A DNA stretch of 64,000 nucleotides from Pseudoalteromonas sp. H105 (GTDB lineage: Bacteria > Pseudomonadota > Gammaproteobacteria > Enterobacterales > Alteromonadaceae): contig NZ_LOFH01000003.1 in the NCBI RefSeq assembly GCF_001469215.1, positions 62,001 to 126,000 on the forward strand. The letters are read 5' to 3'. A program made the translations under genes and the position numbers. Below the pieces are notes generated by a model. That model was given only the letters and a program-made list of their open reading frames with translations. It made no database searches and was not told the origin of the DNA. The number at the start of each line of letters is the position of its first letter. Position 1 is the first letter of the stretch. Positions 52,978 through 62,087 of this stretch are shown piece after piece.

Positions 52978-53433
52978 ATGACAAAAGTGTTGGTGGTGTG
53001 TTTAGGTAATATTTGCCGCTCACCCACGGCTGAAGCAGTTTTAAAAGCAAAAGTAGCGGAGCGTCAAGCTGCTGTGGAGGTCGACTCGGCCGGAACCATT
53101 GGCTACCACGCAGGCAATCCCCCGGATAAGCGCTCACAGGCGGCTGGTCTAAAGCGTGGTTATAGCTTTAAAGGCATACAGTCACGACAAGTTAATAGCC
53201 ACGATTTTGATTATTTTGATTTAATATTGGCAGCCGACAAATCGAACTTAGCTGATTTAGCAGCACTTTGCCCACCACATTTACAGTATAAACTAGCCTT
53301 GTTTTTAAGTTACGGCAATACAAGTATTGATGAAATCCCTGAACCTTACTATGGGGGAGAGAATGGTTTTGAGCACGTACTTGATTTAATTGAGGCAGCA
53401 AGTGAGGCAATACTTGATTCTCTAGAAAGATAG
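52978..53433 (+). CDS. Low-molecular-weight protein-tyrosine phosphatase
   Basis: A 151-residue LMW-PTP. The P-loop CxxxxxR(S/T) is C8-LGNIC-R14-S15 near the N-terminus (VLVVCLGNICRSPTAEAV), followed by VEVDSAGTIGYHAGNPPDKR. The general-acid loop, usually DPYY, reads EIPEPYYGGENGF, so Asp appears to be Glu. AAGGAATAAACG precedes the start. Such enzymes dephosphorylate Tyr kinases controlling polysaccharide export, but no Wzc-like kinase is present in this window. Confidence 0.93.
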   Translation: MTKVLVVCLGNICRSPTAEAVLKAKVAERQAAVEVDSAGTIGYHAGNPPDKRSQAAGLKRGYSFKGIQSRQVNSHDFDYFDLILAADKSNLADLAALCPPHLQYKLALFLSYGNTSIDEIPEPYYGGENGFEHVLDLIEAASEAILDSLER

Positions 53434-53465
53434 CCTATCAAGCTATCTTTCATTTTTTGACTCCC

Positions 53466-54548
53466 TTAGCGGCCAATTTTGAAATCAAGCTGAACTTTAG
53501 AGCTAGCAACAACGGCAAGACCATTTTCAAACCTGGGTGCGTAACGCCATTTCTCCATCGCCTTGATCGCTTCTCGCTCAAAAGCTGTCCCTCCTTCTGA
53601 TTTTAGTACTTTGATATTTTCAACAAAGCCTGACTTGCTTACATCGAATACCATTTGAACGTAGCCACTTCGACCCTGCTTTGCTTTATTTAATGGGTAA
53701 TCGGGTGGCACGCGGTAGAGTGGGGTTTGTTCTTGATCCTCTTTCCAAGGCACCATTTTAGCAATCGCTATACAATGTTTAGTGGCTTCATCTCGTTGGC
53801 CTTTTAATTCATAAAGGTGAACGAGCTTAGAGTGCGCACTAAGCTCTGCTTGATGATCAAAACTCAACGCATTATCAAATACCCCGACAATGCGATTCAA
53901 GCGTTCTATTGCTTTATTATATTGTCTTTTTCCTTGTGAAAATGCGGCAACTAAAAAATCGGCTTTAATGCGCTCAACTGCATTGTCTGGTAAATGTTGC
54001 ATGTAATATTCATCAGCTTGGGCTAAATATTTGCGTGCCGTTAAATATTTTTTACCGTGAAAGTTATAAGCTAAATCATTGGCTGCATCGAGCTGTATGT
54101 CTGCGGCTAATTTTAATTGGTTATTGTGTTTTGCAAGTGCGATAACTTGGTCATACAAATCGATAGCATGGCTGGCTGATGATGCGCTGTTAGCCATACC
54201 TGTTAGGGCATCAACCAATGCTAAACTATTTTCAGGGTGGTTGATGGCTAGAATGTCATACGCACGTTTGAACAAATCATAACGTTCAGTTTTAGAGTTT
54301 TGGTCTTTGTTTTTTAACTCGTTTGCATAGTTAGTCGCAAGGTTGGCTGTGTTGTCAGACGCTGGGCCGTAGAGCGCACTCCCTAATTCATAGGCCTTTT
54401 TAGCAAACGGGTATGCGCTTTGATCAGATTGCTGAGCCGATAAATACGCTTGGTAAGCGGTTTTAAACTCGGAGGGTAAAGTGTCATCTGCCAATGCATG
54501 ATTGCCATACGCTACGACGAAGCACAGCATCAAAGTTGATACCTTCAT
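53466..54548 (-). CDS. TonB-family protein with N-terminal helical repeat region
   Basis: The start at 54548 (GGAT 5-6 bases upstream) gives signal peptide MKVSTLMLCFVVAYGNHALA; the longer frame from 54605 adds no plausible leader. Residues about 30-280 are TPR-like helices (YDLFKRAYDILAINHPENSL, ARKYLAQADEYYMQ and others). The C-terminal 80 residues form a TonB C-terminal domain: YPLNKAKQGRSGYVQMVFDVSKSG and EREAIKAMEKWRYAPRFENG. It lacks the usual N-terminal membrane anchor and Pro-rich spacer, so it is probably a periplasmic protein using the TonB fold rather than a classic energy transducer. Confidence 0.82.
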   Translation of the reverse strand: MKVSTLMLCFVVAYGNHALADDTLPSEFKTAYQAYLSAQQSDQSAYPFAKKAYELGSALYGPASDNTANLATNYANELKNKDQNSKTERYDLFKRAYDILAINHPENSLALVDALTGMANSASSASHAIDLYDQVIALAKHNNQLKLAADIQLDAANDLAYNFHGKKYLTARKYLAQADEYYMQHLPDNAVERIKADFLVAAFSQGKRQYNKAIERLNRIVGVFDNALSFDHQAELSAHSKLVHLYELKGQRDEATKHCIAIAKMVPWKEDQEQTPLYRVPPDYPLNKAKQGRSGYVQMVFDVSKSGFVENIKVLKSEGGTAFEREAIKAMEKWRYAPRFENGLAVVASSKVQLDFKIGR

Positions 54549-54623
54549 AATAATCCTTATTATTTTGTATGAGTGAATACTATCAAATAGGGACGCACGT
54601 GTCATTGATGCACTGTGAATGTG

Positions 54624-54702
54624 TATATACTCAAATCACCGCAAAATGCCCAAAGAGTGGGTTTAAAAGCGATGCTCCCAGCTTGATGTGGCTTGGGTAT
54701 AT
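54624..54702. repeat. Internally deleted copy of the inverted-repeat element (copy A)
   Basis: A roughly 79-bp sequence running from TATACTCAAATCACC at its left to TGTGGCTTGGGTATA at its right. The interior (CCAAAGAGTGGGTTTAAAAG) resembles the middle of the full element, CCCAATGGGTTGGTTTAAAAG-like, with the rest missing. It is the smallest and most diverged of the three copies and lies 36 bases from copy B. Confidence 0.65.
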
Positions 54703-54738
54703 GATATTAAATGTTAACTGTGGCTTTTAACTTGGGTA

Positions 54739-55005
54739 TATACCCAAACCGCCTCAATATGCAGAATTCAGCGTTTCACAGGGGCTTAATATCAAGGCGT
54801 TACTTTGCAACAATGGCAATCCCTTTTAAGAAGTAACAACGATGAGAGTAAGTGCCTGTGAAACGCCCAATGGGTTGGTTTAAAAGTGATTTATACTGCG
54901 TTATTGATTTTAACAATAGAACCACTATTTCTTGCAATCAATGCCTTGTCTACATCGCTTTTAATTCCAACTGAAACTCGCATCTTGAGGTGGCTTGGGT
55001 ATAAT
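54739..55005. repeat. Miniature inverted-repeat element, copy B (about 267 bp)
   Basis: Bounded by TATACCCAAACCGCCTCAA at the left and TTGAGGTGGCTTGGGTATA at the right, which are inverted relative to each other. The interior has no ORF. Distinctive interior blocks are GCAGAATTCAGCGTTTCACA, CAAGGCGTTACTTTGC, and CAATCAATGCCTTGTCTACA, all of which recur in reverse complement in copy C. The base just outside the left end makes a palindrome TTGGGTATATACCCAA, indicating that another terminal repeat abuts it. It could carry promoters for ribA. Confidence 0.85.
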
Positions 55006-55076
55006 GCTTGAATTGTAAGTGATAGCCTCAATATAGTCTTCACTTCATGCGGTGAACATACAGCAGGTATGGCTTT

Positions 55077-55089
55077 GTGATAGTATCAC
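55077..55089 (+). promoter_or_regulatory. Perfect 13-bp palindrome upstream of ribA
   Basis: GTGATAGTATCAC is a 6-bp inverted repeat around one central base, 41 bases before the GTG start of ribA. It could be an operator. The spacing is too short for a CRP site and the region shows no FMN-riboswitch-like conserved blocks. Confidence 0.3.
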
Positions 55090-55130
55090 GTTCATTGTAT
55101 CGCATTTACTTTTTTATATTTGGATTTGTC

Positions 55131-55754
55131 GTGGCGCAAGTAAGAGCTAGAGTCCAGCTTAATGTTGGAAAAAACAGTGATATCCCCGCAGAAATAATCT
55201 CTTTCAGCGGCTTAAATGATGGCCAAGAGCATGTTGCTTTGGTCTTTAATAATGCCGATAGCGATCAAACAGTGCCGCTTATTCGCATGCACTCTGAATG
55301 TTTAACGGGTGATGTATTTCATTCATCACGCTGTGATTGTGGTGAACAGCTTAACGAGTGCATTGAGATGATGCACCAACAGGGTGGTATTTTGCTTTAT
55401 CTTCGTCAAGAAGGTCGTGGCATTGGCTTGTATAACAAGATTGATGCTTATGTGCTGCAGTCACAAGGTATGAATACCTATGAAGCAAACAATCATCTGG
55501 GTTTCGCAGATGATCTGCGTGATTTCTCTGATGCGGTATTAATGCTTGAAGCAATGGGGTTAGCACATGTTAAATTAATGACTAACAATCCGAAAAAGCT
55601 AAATGCGTTGAGAGACGCGGGCATTGAGGTTGACGCTGTGATTGGCACACATGCGCATATCAAAGCGGGTGTTGCAGGCAATAAGTCTTATTTAGAAACA
55701 AAAATAAAGCATGGTGCGCACATGTTAGATATAAAGAAGATTAAAAAACCGTAG
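55131..55754 (+). CDS. ribA: GTP cyclohydrolase II
   Basis: The start is a GTG at 55131, giving [18 protein letters not shown], which matches the family; the ORF also extends upstream with an unconserved leader. About 207 residues, close to the usual 196-215. Zinc ligands lie in [18 protein letters not shown], and the catalytic region is [15 protein letters not shown]. It converts GTP to the pyrimidine precursor of riboflavin. It lies directly after the copy B repeat and is followed by two terminator-like stems. Confidence 0.95.
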   Translation: MAQVRARVQLNVGKNSDIPAEIISFSGLNDGQEHVALVFNNADSDQTVPLIRMHSECLTGDVFHSSRCDCGEQLNECIEMMHQQGGILLYLRQEGRGIGLYNKIDAYVLQSQGMNTYEANNHLGFADDLRDFSDAVLMLEAMGLAHVKLMTNNPKKLNALRDAGIEVDAVIGTHAHIKAGVAGNKSYLETKIKHGAHMLDIKKIKKP

Positions 55755-55786
55755 TTTTGCGGTTTCACCTCTGTAATCCCTTCCTG

Positions 55787-55816
55787 CGCCGAGTTATACT
55801 CGGCGTGTTTTGTTTT
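55787..55816 (+). terminator. Terminator after ribA
   Basis: CGCCGAGT (55787-55794) and ACTCGGCG (55798-55805) form an 8-bp GC-rich stem with a 3-base loop, followed by TGTTTTGTTTTTT. A smaller stem AAACC/GGTTT sits at 55746-55765, right after the stop codon. Confidence 0.85.
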
Positions 55817-55832
55817 TTAATTAAGAGCATGT

Positions 55833-56621
55833 ATGTCAATCGAATTACGAGTATTTAAAGCCGACGCAGGTGTTAAGTGGTTTAAAGCCGGTTGGCTTAT
55901 TTTTAAAACCCAGCCGCTTACTTTTATATTTATGCATTTATTTATCGGCATCGTTGGGTTGTTATCGCTATTTCTGCCTTTTTTGCAAATCATTGCCGCA
56001 TTGGCAACGCCGTTTTTAACGGCAGGATTTTATCAAGCTGTATTGACTAAACAGCAAGGCGGCAAAATTATGTTAGCAGATATACTCAAACCATTTTCTG
56101 CGAAGGGTAACCGCTTAGGATTGCTTCGTTTAGCACTTTATCAAATGGCCGCAGGTGTATTAATGGCCTTGCTGGCGAATGGACTATTTGCAGAAGCTGT
56201 TGCTATTATGAGCGATCCGAATGTTGACCCTAATATTGCATTACAGCAAGTGATTGACAGTATTTCTATGGCCAATATGGCGTTGTTTTTAATCGCTATT
56301 TCTTTCTACCTTACTGCGTTTGCCTATGCCGTACCCTTGGTTTACTTTAATCAGCAAAAACGTATTTTTGAAGTACTAAAAAGTTCGTTAATGGTGTTCT
56401 ACCATAATGTCGCTGCGTTAAGTGTTTATGGTGCTATTTGCGCTGTATTTATGGTTATATCTGCGTTTTTAACCTTTATACCGCTGTTGGTTTTAATGCC
56501 AATTTGCTACATTAGCTTTTTTGTATCATACCAAGCTATTTTCATGCCTGTGGTACCACCAGCGCAAAGTGAACCGACAGAGCCTGAGCAGCATAATGAT
56601 ACCGGGCGTTTTGACGCTTAA
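55833..56621 (+). CDS. BPSS1780-like inner-membrane protein
   Basis: A 262-residue protein with about six hydrophobic segments: after a conserved-looking start (FKADAGVKWFKAGWLIFKTQ), LFIGIVGLLSLFLPFLQIIA, FLTAGFYQAVL, LLRLALYQMAAGVLMALLAN, MALFLIAISFYLTAFAYAVP and YGAICAVFMVISAFLTFI. The C-terminus is a short polar tail rich in Glu and Pro. The opening and spacing fit the BPSS1780 family of unknown function. It begins 16 bases after the ribA terminator and is followed by recX after 8 bases. Confidence 0.75.
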   Translation: MSIELRVFKADAGVKWFKAGWLIFKTQPLTFIFMHLFIGIVGLLSLFLPFLQIIAALATPFLTAGFYQAVLTKQQGGKIMLADILKPFSAKGNRLGLLRLALYQMAAGVLMALLANGLFAEAVAIMSDPNVDPNIALQQVIDSISMANMALFLIAISFYLTAFAYAVPLVYFNQQKRIFEVLKSSLMVFYHNVAALSVYGAICAVFMVISAFLTFIPLLVLMPICYISFFVSYQAIFMPVVPPAQSEPTEPEQHNDTGRFDA

Positions 56622-56629
56622 TCACACAA

Positions 56630-57082
56630 ATGGATGAAGCGCTTAAGAAAAAGCTAAAAAATTATGTATTGTGGTTACTCGGACGACAAGAGTATTCGCG
56701 GCGCGAATTAACAAAGAAATTACAGCAAAAAGAGGCGACGCCTGAATTTATCGAGGCTTTATTAGATTGGTGTGAAGAGCACAATTTTATTAATGAGCAA
56801 CGTTATGTTGAAGGCTTTATTCGTCGTCATATTGCTAAAAAGCATGGCTTAAAACGCATACAAAGCGAAGCGATGGCAAAAGGGATTGATAGAGCGCTGC
56901 TTAGCTCCATTATTGAAATAATGGAGGTTGATTGGTTTGAACTCGCGCAGGAAGCGTATTTAAAAAAGTATTCAAATGCACAGAACGATTTCGATTACAA
57001 AGAAAAAGCAAAGCGTACGCGCTATTTGATGTATCGAGGGTTCAGTTACGAACAAATAGATTTTGCAATGCAAGCACAGTAA
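56630..57082 (+). CDS. recX: Regulatory protein RecX
   Basis: A 150-residue RecX protein. The three-helix repeats are visible: YVLWLLGRQEYSRRELTKKL (about 12-31), FIEALLDWCEEHNFINEQRYVEGFIRRHI, and the final FSYEQIDFAMQ. RecX limits RecA filament extension. In most relatives recX follows recA directly; here it follows a membrane protein gene with 8 bases between, and no recA is visible upstream. It precedes alaS by 19 bases. Confidence 0.92.
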   Translation: MDEALKKKLKNYVLWLLGRQEYSRRELTKKLQQKEATPEFIEALLDWCEEHNFINEQRYVEGFIRRHIAKKHGLKRIQSEAMAKGIDRALLSSIIEIMEVDWFELAQEAYLKKYSNAQNDFDYKEKAKRTRYLMYRGFSYEQIDFAMQAQ

Positions 57083-57101
57083 AAATGGGTGAGACTTTCA
57101 C

Positions 57102-59702
57102 ATGCAGCACATGACTACCGCACAGATCAGGCAACAATTTTTAGACTTTTTTGCCTCTAAACAACACCAAATTGTTCCATCAAGCTCGCTGATTCCGGGT
57201 AACGATGCGACGTTATTATTTAATAATGCCGGTATGGTGCAATTTAAAGATGTATTCTTAGGCGCAGAAAGCCGCCCTTACAATCGTGCAACCAGCTCAC
57301 AACGCTGTGTTCGTGCTGGTGGTAAGCATAACGATTTAGAAAATGTAGGTTATACGGCACGTCATCATACGTTTTTCGAAATGTTAGGTAACTTTAGTTT
57401 TGGTGACTATTTTAAAGAAGACGCGATTAAATTTGCGTGGCAGTTTTTAACTGAAATTGTAAAACTTCCAAAAGAAAAACTACTTGTCACTATTTATCAT
57501 ACAGACGAAGAAGCCTACGACTATTGGTCAAAAGACATTGGTTTACCAAGCGAGCGTATTATTCGAATTGATACGTCTGACAACTTTTGGTCGATGGGTG
57601 ATACCGGTCCATGTGGTCCGTGTTCTGAAATATTCTACGATCATGGTGAAGAAATTTGGGGTGGCCCGCCAGGTTCTCCAGAAGAAGATGGCGATCGTTT
57701 CATTGAAATTTGGAACTTGGTATTTATGCAGTACAACCGTCAAAGCGACGGAACTATGGAGCCATTACCGAAGCAATCAGTTGATACAGGGATGGGTCTT
57801 GAGCGTATTGCTGCTATTTTACAAGGTGTGCATTCAAACTATGAAATCGACTTATTCCAAGGCTTAATTAAAGCCGCTGCGCAGGTTACAAACGCACAAG
57901 ATATGGATGATAAGTCATTGCGCGTAGTCGCTGATCACATTCGTTCATGTGCATTTTTAATCTCAGACGGTGTCATGCCTTCAAACGAAGGCCGTGGCTA
58001 TGTACTGCGTCGTATTATCCGTCGTGCTGTGCGCCATGGTAATAAGTTAGGTGCTCAAGGTGCATTCTTCTACAAGCTTGTTGCGGCGTTGATTGAGCAA
58101 ATGGGTCAAGCGTACCCTGAGCTGGCTAAGCAACAAGAAATTATTGAAAAAGTATTACGTATCGAAGAGGAACAGTTTGGTAAAACGCTTGAGCGTGGCT
58201 TAGCTATTTTAGAAGATAGCTTAGCGAACTTGAGTGGCGATGTTATCCCAGGTGAATTAGTATTTAAACTTTATGATACCTATGGTTTCCCTGCCGATTT
58301 AACTGCTGACGTTGCCCGCGAACGTTTTATGACGATTGATGAGCAAGGCTTCCAAGAGTGCATGGATGTGCAACGTAAAACTGCACAGCAAGCAGGTAAG
58401 TTTGGTGCAGATTACAATCAACAATTAAAATCGGATAAGCACACAGATTTTAAAGGTTACGATGCCACTCAATACAGTGGCACTGTCATTGAAATGTTTG
58501 CCCAAGGTGAGTCTGTTTCTGTACTTGAAGATGGTCAACAGGGTCTTGTTATACTTAATCGTACACCTTTTTATGCAGAGTCTGGTGGCCAAATAGGCGA
58601 CACAGGTACATTAAAAGTTGCAGGTGGTGAGTTTGCTGTTACTAATACCACTAAGCTAGGTAACGCGTTTGCCCATCACGGTACTGTTATAGGCCGTATT
58701 GGTGTTAACGATAAGGTGGAAGCAACCATTGATGATGCGCGCCGTGAACGTGTTAAAAAGAACCATACTGCAACGCATATTTTGCATGAAGCATTACGTC
58801 AATTATTGGGCGATCACGTTTCACAAAAAGGTTCATTAGTTGATCCAGACCGTTTACGTTTTGACTTCTCACACTTTGAAGCCGTGACTAAAGAGGAACT
58901 GCGTGAAATAGAGCGAGTAGTAAATGACGAAATTCGTCGTAACTTTGCCCTGAATACTGAATTAATGGCTATTGACGATGCTAAAGCGAAAGGTGCTATG
59001 GCGTTATTCGGCGAAAAATACGATGACGAAGTGCGCGTTGTTACCATTGGCGATTATTCAATTGAGCTATGTGGTGGTACACACGTCAATCGAGCAGGCG
59101 ATATTGGTTTATTTAAAATTGTATCAGAGAGTGGTATTGCTGCAGGTGTTCGCCGAATTGAAGCGGTAACGGGGGCTGACGCAATTGCTTATGTAAGTTC
59201 ACAAGAGCAGCACTTAAATGATGTTGCCGCGCTTGTTAAAGGCGATAGTGCATCTGTACTTGAAAAAGTAACTGCGTTACTTGAGAAGTCTAAGGGCCTT
59301 GAAAAACAAATCGCACAACTTAACGATAAACTAGCCAGTGCTGCTGGTGCATCGTTACTTGATTCAGTTGTTGATATTAATGGCGTGAAGCTATTAGTTG
59401 CCAATGTTGAAGGCACAGAATCTAAAGCCCTTCGTGGCATGGTTGATGACCTTAAGAATAAGATTGGTTCTGGGGTGATTGCCCTAGGTGTAGCAGATGG
59501 TACTAAAGTCAGTCTAATTGCGGGTGTTACTAAAGATCTAACCGGCAAAGTGAAAGCTGGAGAGCTGGTCAATCATATGGCTTCACAAGTTGGCGGTAAA
59601 GGCGGTGGTCGTCCAGATATGGCACAAGCCGGAGGCTCACAACCTGAAAACCTAAGTGCTGCACTTGATAGTGTGACTGCTTGGCTTACCGAGCGCACTT
59701 AA
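57102..59702 (+). CDS. alaS: Alanyl-tRNA synthetase
   Basis: An 866-residue class-II synthetase charging tRNA-Ala. The catalytic domain opens [20 protein letters not shown] and contains [37 protein letters not shown] and the long [17 protein letters not shown] motif. The editing domain shows [14 protein letters not shown] and CGGTHV; the C-Ala domain closes with [18 protein letters not shown] lies 8 bases before the Met at 57102, which supports that start over the Met at 57111. Length is normal. Confidence 0.98.
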   Translation: MQHMTTAQIRQQFLDFFASKQHQIVPSSSLIPGNDATLLFNNAGMVQFKDVFLGAESRPYNRATSSQRCVRAGGKHNDLENVGYTARHHTFFEMLGNFSFGDYFKEDAIKFAWQFLTEIVKLPKEKLLVTIYHTDEEAYDYWSKDIGLPSERIIRIDTSDNFWSMGDTGPCGPCSEIFYDHGEEIWGGPPGSPEEDGDRFIEIWNLVFMQYNRQSDGTMEPLPKQSVDTGMGLERIAAILQGVHSNYEIDLFQGLIKAAAQVTNAQDMDDKSLRVVADHIRSCAFLISDGVMPSNEGRGYVLRRIIRRAVRHGNKLGAQGAFFYKLVAALIEQMGQAYPELAKQQEIIEKVLRIEEEQFGKTLERGLAILEDSLANLSGDVIPGELVFKLYDTYGFPADLTADVARERFMTIDEQGFQECMDVQRKTAQQAGKFGADYNQQLKSDKHTDFKGYDATQYSGTVIEMFAQGESVSVLEDGQQGLVILNRTPFYAESGGQIGDTGTLKVAGGEFAVTNTTKLGNAFAHHGTVIGRIGVNDKVEATIDDARRERVKKNHTATHILHEALRQLLGDHVSQKGSLVDPDRLRFDFSHFEAVTKEELREIERVVNDEIRRNFALNTELMAIDDAKAKGAMALFGEKYDDEVRVVTIGDYSIELCGGTHVNRAGDIGLFKIVSESGIAAGVRRIEAVTGADAIAYVSSQEQHLNDVAALVKGDSASVLEKVTALLEKSKGLEKQIAQLNDKLASAAGASLLDSVVDINGVKLLVANVEGTESKALRGMVDDLKNKIGSGVIALGVADGTKVSLIAGVTKDLTGKVKAGELVNHMASQVGGKGGGRPDMAQAGGSQPENLSAALDSVTAWLTERT

Positions 59703-59708
59703 ACTTAA

Positions 59709-60932
59709 GTGGCACTTATAGTTCAAAAATTCGGTGGCACTTCGGTAGGCTCTATTGAGCGTATTGAAGCTGTCGCTGACCTTGTTGTAAAAACCAAGCA
59801 GCAAGGCCATCAAGTGGTGGTTGTTCTCTCCGCAATGTCTGGTGAGACCAATCGCCTTATTAATCTTGCCAAACAAATAGACGCTCGCCCGAGTAGTCGT
59901 GAACTTGATGTTTTATTAACCACTGGTGAGCAGGTATCTATTGCTTTGCTTGCAATGGCGATTATAAAACGTGGTCATTCGGCGGTCAGCCTATTAGCTG
60001 ATCAAGTAAATATTCAAACAGATAACATGTTTGGTAAAGCCCGTATTACCGATGTGGCAGCTACCCGTTTAAAGCATGAGCTTGAACATAACCGCATTAC
60101 GATTATTGCTGGTTTTCAAGGACGTGATGTTGAAGGCAACATTACAACGCTTGGGCGAGGGGGAACAGATACCTCAGCAGTAGAAATTGCAGCGGCAATT
60201 GGCGCAGATGAATGCCAAATCTATACGGATGTAGATGGGGTTTATACCACCGATCCGCGGGTGGAACCTCAGGCACGACGAATGAGCCATGTAACATTTG
60301 AAGAAATGCTTGAACTGGCCAGTTTAGGCGCAAAAGTACTTCATATCCGTTGCGTAGAAGCTGCGTGGAAATATAATTTACCCATTCGCGTTTTATCCAG
60401 TTTTAACCCCGATCAAGGCACCTTGATCAGTTTCGAAGAAACCGATATGAAAAACACTGTAGTAGCTGGCATTGCGTTTAATCGTGACGAAAGTTTAATC
60501 CAAGTGAACGGGGTGCCTATAGGGCCACATTACTTCGCTAGTATCTTAAAGCTTTTTGCCGATAATGGCATAGAGATAGACATGATTAATCAAGTTAATC
60601 ATAACTTTGAAAAAATAGACTATGCTTTTACGGTTCACACTAATGATTTTGACCAAGCGCTTGAAGTATTGCGAAATAACCGCCATATTATTAGTAGTAC
60701 CGATATTTCTGGTTACAGTGCGGTCGCTAAAGTATCAGCGGTTGGTGTTGGTATGAAGTCACATTCTGGTGTGGCAAGTTTATTTTTCGATGCACTAGCT
60801 CAAGAGAATATTAGTGTGCAACTTGTATCAACCTCTGAGATTAAAATATCAGTTTTGATAGCAGAAAAATATTTAGAGCTAGCAGTTCGTGCATTACACA
60901 AAGTTTTTTTGACAGAAAATGAATCGATTTAG
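59709..60932 (+). CDS. lysC: Aspartate kinase
   Basis: A 407-residue monofunctional aspartokinase starting with GTG, 6 bases after alaS. The kinase domain opens ALIVQKFGGTSVGSIERIE and contains TTGEQVSIALLAMAI and TTLGRGGTDTSAVEIAAAIGADECQIYTDVDGVYTTDPR (given by its parts). Two C-terminal ACT domains follow, including VGVGMKSHSGVASLFF and the ISVQLVSTSEIKISVLI lysine/threonine-response segment. It catalyses the first step to Lys, Thr and Met. The alaS-lysC-csrA order is common in the Alteromonadales and Vibrionales. Confidence 0.97.
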   Translation: MALIVQKFGGTSVGSIERIEAVADLVVKTKQQGHQVVVVLSAMSGETNRLINLAKQIDARPSSRELDVLLTTGEQVSIALLAMAIIKRGHSAVSLLADQVNIQTDNMFGKARITDVAATRLKHELEHNRITIIAGFQGRDVEGNITTLGRGGTDTSAVEIAAAIGADECQIYTDVDGVYTTDPRVEPQARRMSHVTFEEMLELASLGAKVLHIRCVEAAWKYNLPIRVLSSFNPDQGTLISFEETDMKNTVVAGIAFNRDESLIQVNGVPIGPHYFASILKLFADNGIEIDMINQVNHNFEKIDYAFTVHTNDFDQALEVLRNNRHIISSTDISGYSAVAKVSAVGVGMKSHSGVASLFFDALAQENISVQLVSTSEIKISVLIAEKYLELAVRALHKVFLTENESI

Positions 60933-61015
60933 AGTTTTTACTTACTTTTAAGGTTTATTTTCTTTAAGATACGAAAGCGGAATCTTTTAATTTATTGGAA
61001 CATGGGAGCAAGAGA

Positions 61016-61207
61016 ATGCTAATACTAACTCGTCGAGTAGGTGAAACCCTAATGATTGGTGATGAAGTTACTGTCACTGTACTAGGTGTTAAAGGAAATC
61101 AGGTACGTATCGGTGTTAATGCACCTAAAGACGTTTCAGTTCATCGTGAAGAAATTTACATGCGTATTCAAGCTGAAAAATCTAACCCAAATCCGGGTAA
61201 TGCTTAA
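61016..61207 (+). CDS. csrA: Carbon storage regulator CsrA
   Basis: The start at 61016, with GGGAGCAAGAG in front, gives the conserved [20 protein letters not shown]; the upstream Met at 60995 is not used in the family. The 63-residue product is standard and shows [18 protein letters not shown] and [12 protein letters not shown] with the RNA-binding Arg-containing strand. CsrA binds GGA motifs in mRNA leaders. Its own leader contains GGAACATGGGAGC (60997-61009 region), so self-binding is plausible. A strong terminator follows. Confidence 0.97.
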   Translation: MLILTRRVGETLMIGDEVTVTVLGVKGNQVRIGVNAPKDVSVHREEIYMRIQAEKSNPNPGNA

Positions 61208-61234
61208 TCAACTTATCAATTTAATTGATATTGA

Positions 61235-61262
61235 AGAGCCGCTATTTAGCGGCTCTTTTTTT
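61235..61262 (+). terminator. Terminator after csrA
   Basis: AGAGCCGC (61235-61242) and GCGGCTCT (61249-61256) form a perfect 8-bp stem with a 6-base loop, followed by an uninterrupted run of T residues. The 3' part overlaps the last codons of the convergent YcxB-like gene, so both sides share it. Confidence 0.92.
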
Positions 61263-61709
61263 TATAAAATTAATGGCTTCCTCATTAAGAACACTATTGG
61301 ATATATACTGCATACCTTTTTTACTTTTAAGTAAAATGCCGCGAGGTGTAAATATAATATCGTCAATTTGTTGCCACGTAATTTGATAGCTTTTATGCGG
61401 GTTTTCGCTACTAAAACCATCCTCATCAATTGTTAATGTGGCTTTAGAACCTGAGGCACGACTTAACATTTGACGCGTCACCCACCATGGTCTGCGGTAA
61501 TAAAAGGCAATACACTCCACAATAGCAGCCACAATCATAAAGTTACCGAGATAATGCTGCTCTAAAGCATAAATTGAGATTAACCCTAAACTAATGAGTA
61601 ATATTAAAAGGCCGTATTTAGGCTTAGCTTGGGTACTGTATTGAAGTGACTCGTCGAAACACTCATAAAAGTAAGGCTTATCTAAAGTATAGCTGGTATT
61701 AAATTGCAT
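61242..61709 (-). CDS. YcxB-like membrane-anchored protein
   Basis: A 155-residue protein with two hydrophobic segments (YGLLILLISLGLISIYAL and YLGNFMIVAAIVECIAFYY) followed by a C-terminal domain with TLTIDEDGFSSEN, YQITWQQIDDIIFTPRGILL and QYISNSVLNE, which is the YcxB-like arrangement. Family function is unknown. Its last codons lie in the stem of the csrA terminator. Its start region faces the copy C repeat. Confidence 0.8.
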   Translation of the reverse strand: MQFNTSYTLDKPYFYECFDESLQYSTQAKPKYGLLILLISLGLISIYALEQHYLGNFMIVAAIVECIAFYYRRPWWVTRQMLSRASGSKATLTIDEDGFSSENPHKSYQITWQQIDDIIFTPRGILLKSKKGMQYISNSVLNEEAINFIKKRAAK

Positions 61710-61752
61710 AATAAGGCTGTAAGTTTTAATTGTTGATGTATTTTAACAAGAC

Positions 61753-62017
61753 TATACCCAAATCACCTCAAGATTCGAGTTTCAGTTGGAATTAAAAGCG
61801 ATTTAGGCAAGGCATTGATTGCAAATAACAGTGGTTCTATTGTTAAAATCGATAACGCAGCATAAATCGCTTTTAAGCCAACCCATTGGGCGCTTCACAG
61901 GAACTTACTCTCATCGTTGTTCCTTCTTAAAAGGGATGGCCATTATTGCGAAGTAACGCCTTGATATTAAGCCCCTGTGAAACGCTGAATTCTGCATCTT
62001 GAGGTGGTTTGGGTATA
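61753..62017. repeat. Miniature inverted-repeat element, copy C (about 265 bp, inverted relative to copy B)
   Basis: Bounded by TATACCCAAATCACCTCAAG at the left and CTTGAGGTGGTTTGGGTATA at the right. Reverse-complementing copy B aligns with it along nearly its full length, including AAGGCATTGATTGCAAATA, AGTGGTTCTATTGTTAAAAT and GCTGAATTCTGCATCTTGAG. No ORF inside. The two copies bracket the 6.7-kb ribA-to-ycxB-like block in opposite orientation. Confidence 0.88.
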
Positions 62018-62087
62018 ATAGAAAAAGCCGTTTCTTTTAATTATGTTTGTAAAGTGGTTAACTGGGACATAGTTTTAGCCTATTGGA

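Noticed and set aside
55006..55130. Possible FMN riboswitch before ribA
   Set aside because: The leader is only about 125 bases beyond the repeat and lacks the conserved FMN-element blocks; only a small palindrome is present.
61016..61760. Search for tRNA genes behind csrA, where many relatives have them
   Set aside because: No cloverleaf, TTCGAATC-like T-loop or CCA end could be found; the segment is filled by the YcxB-like gene.
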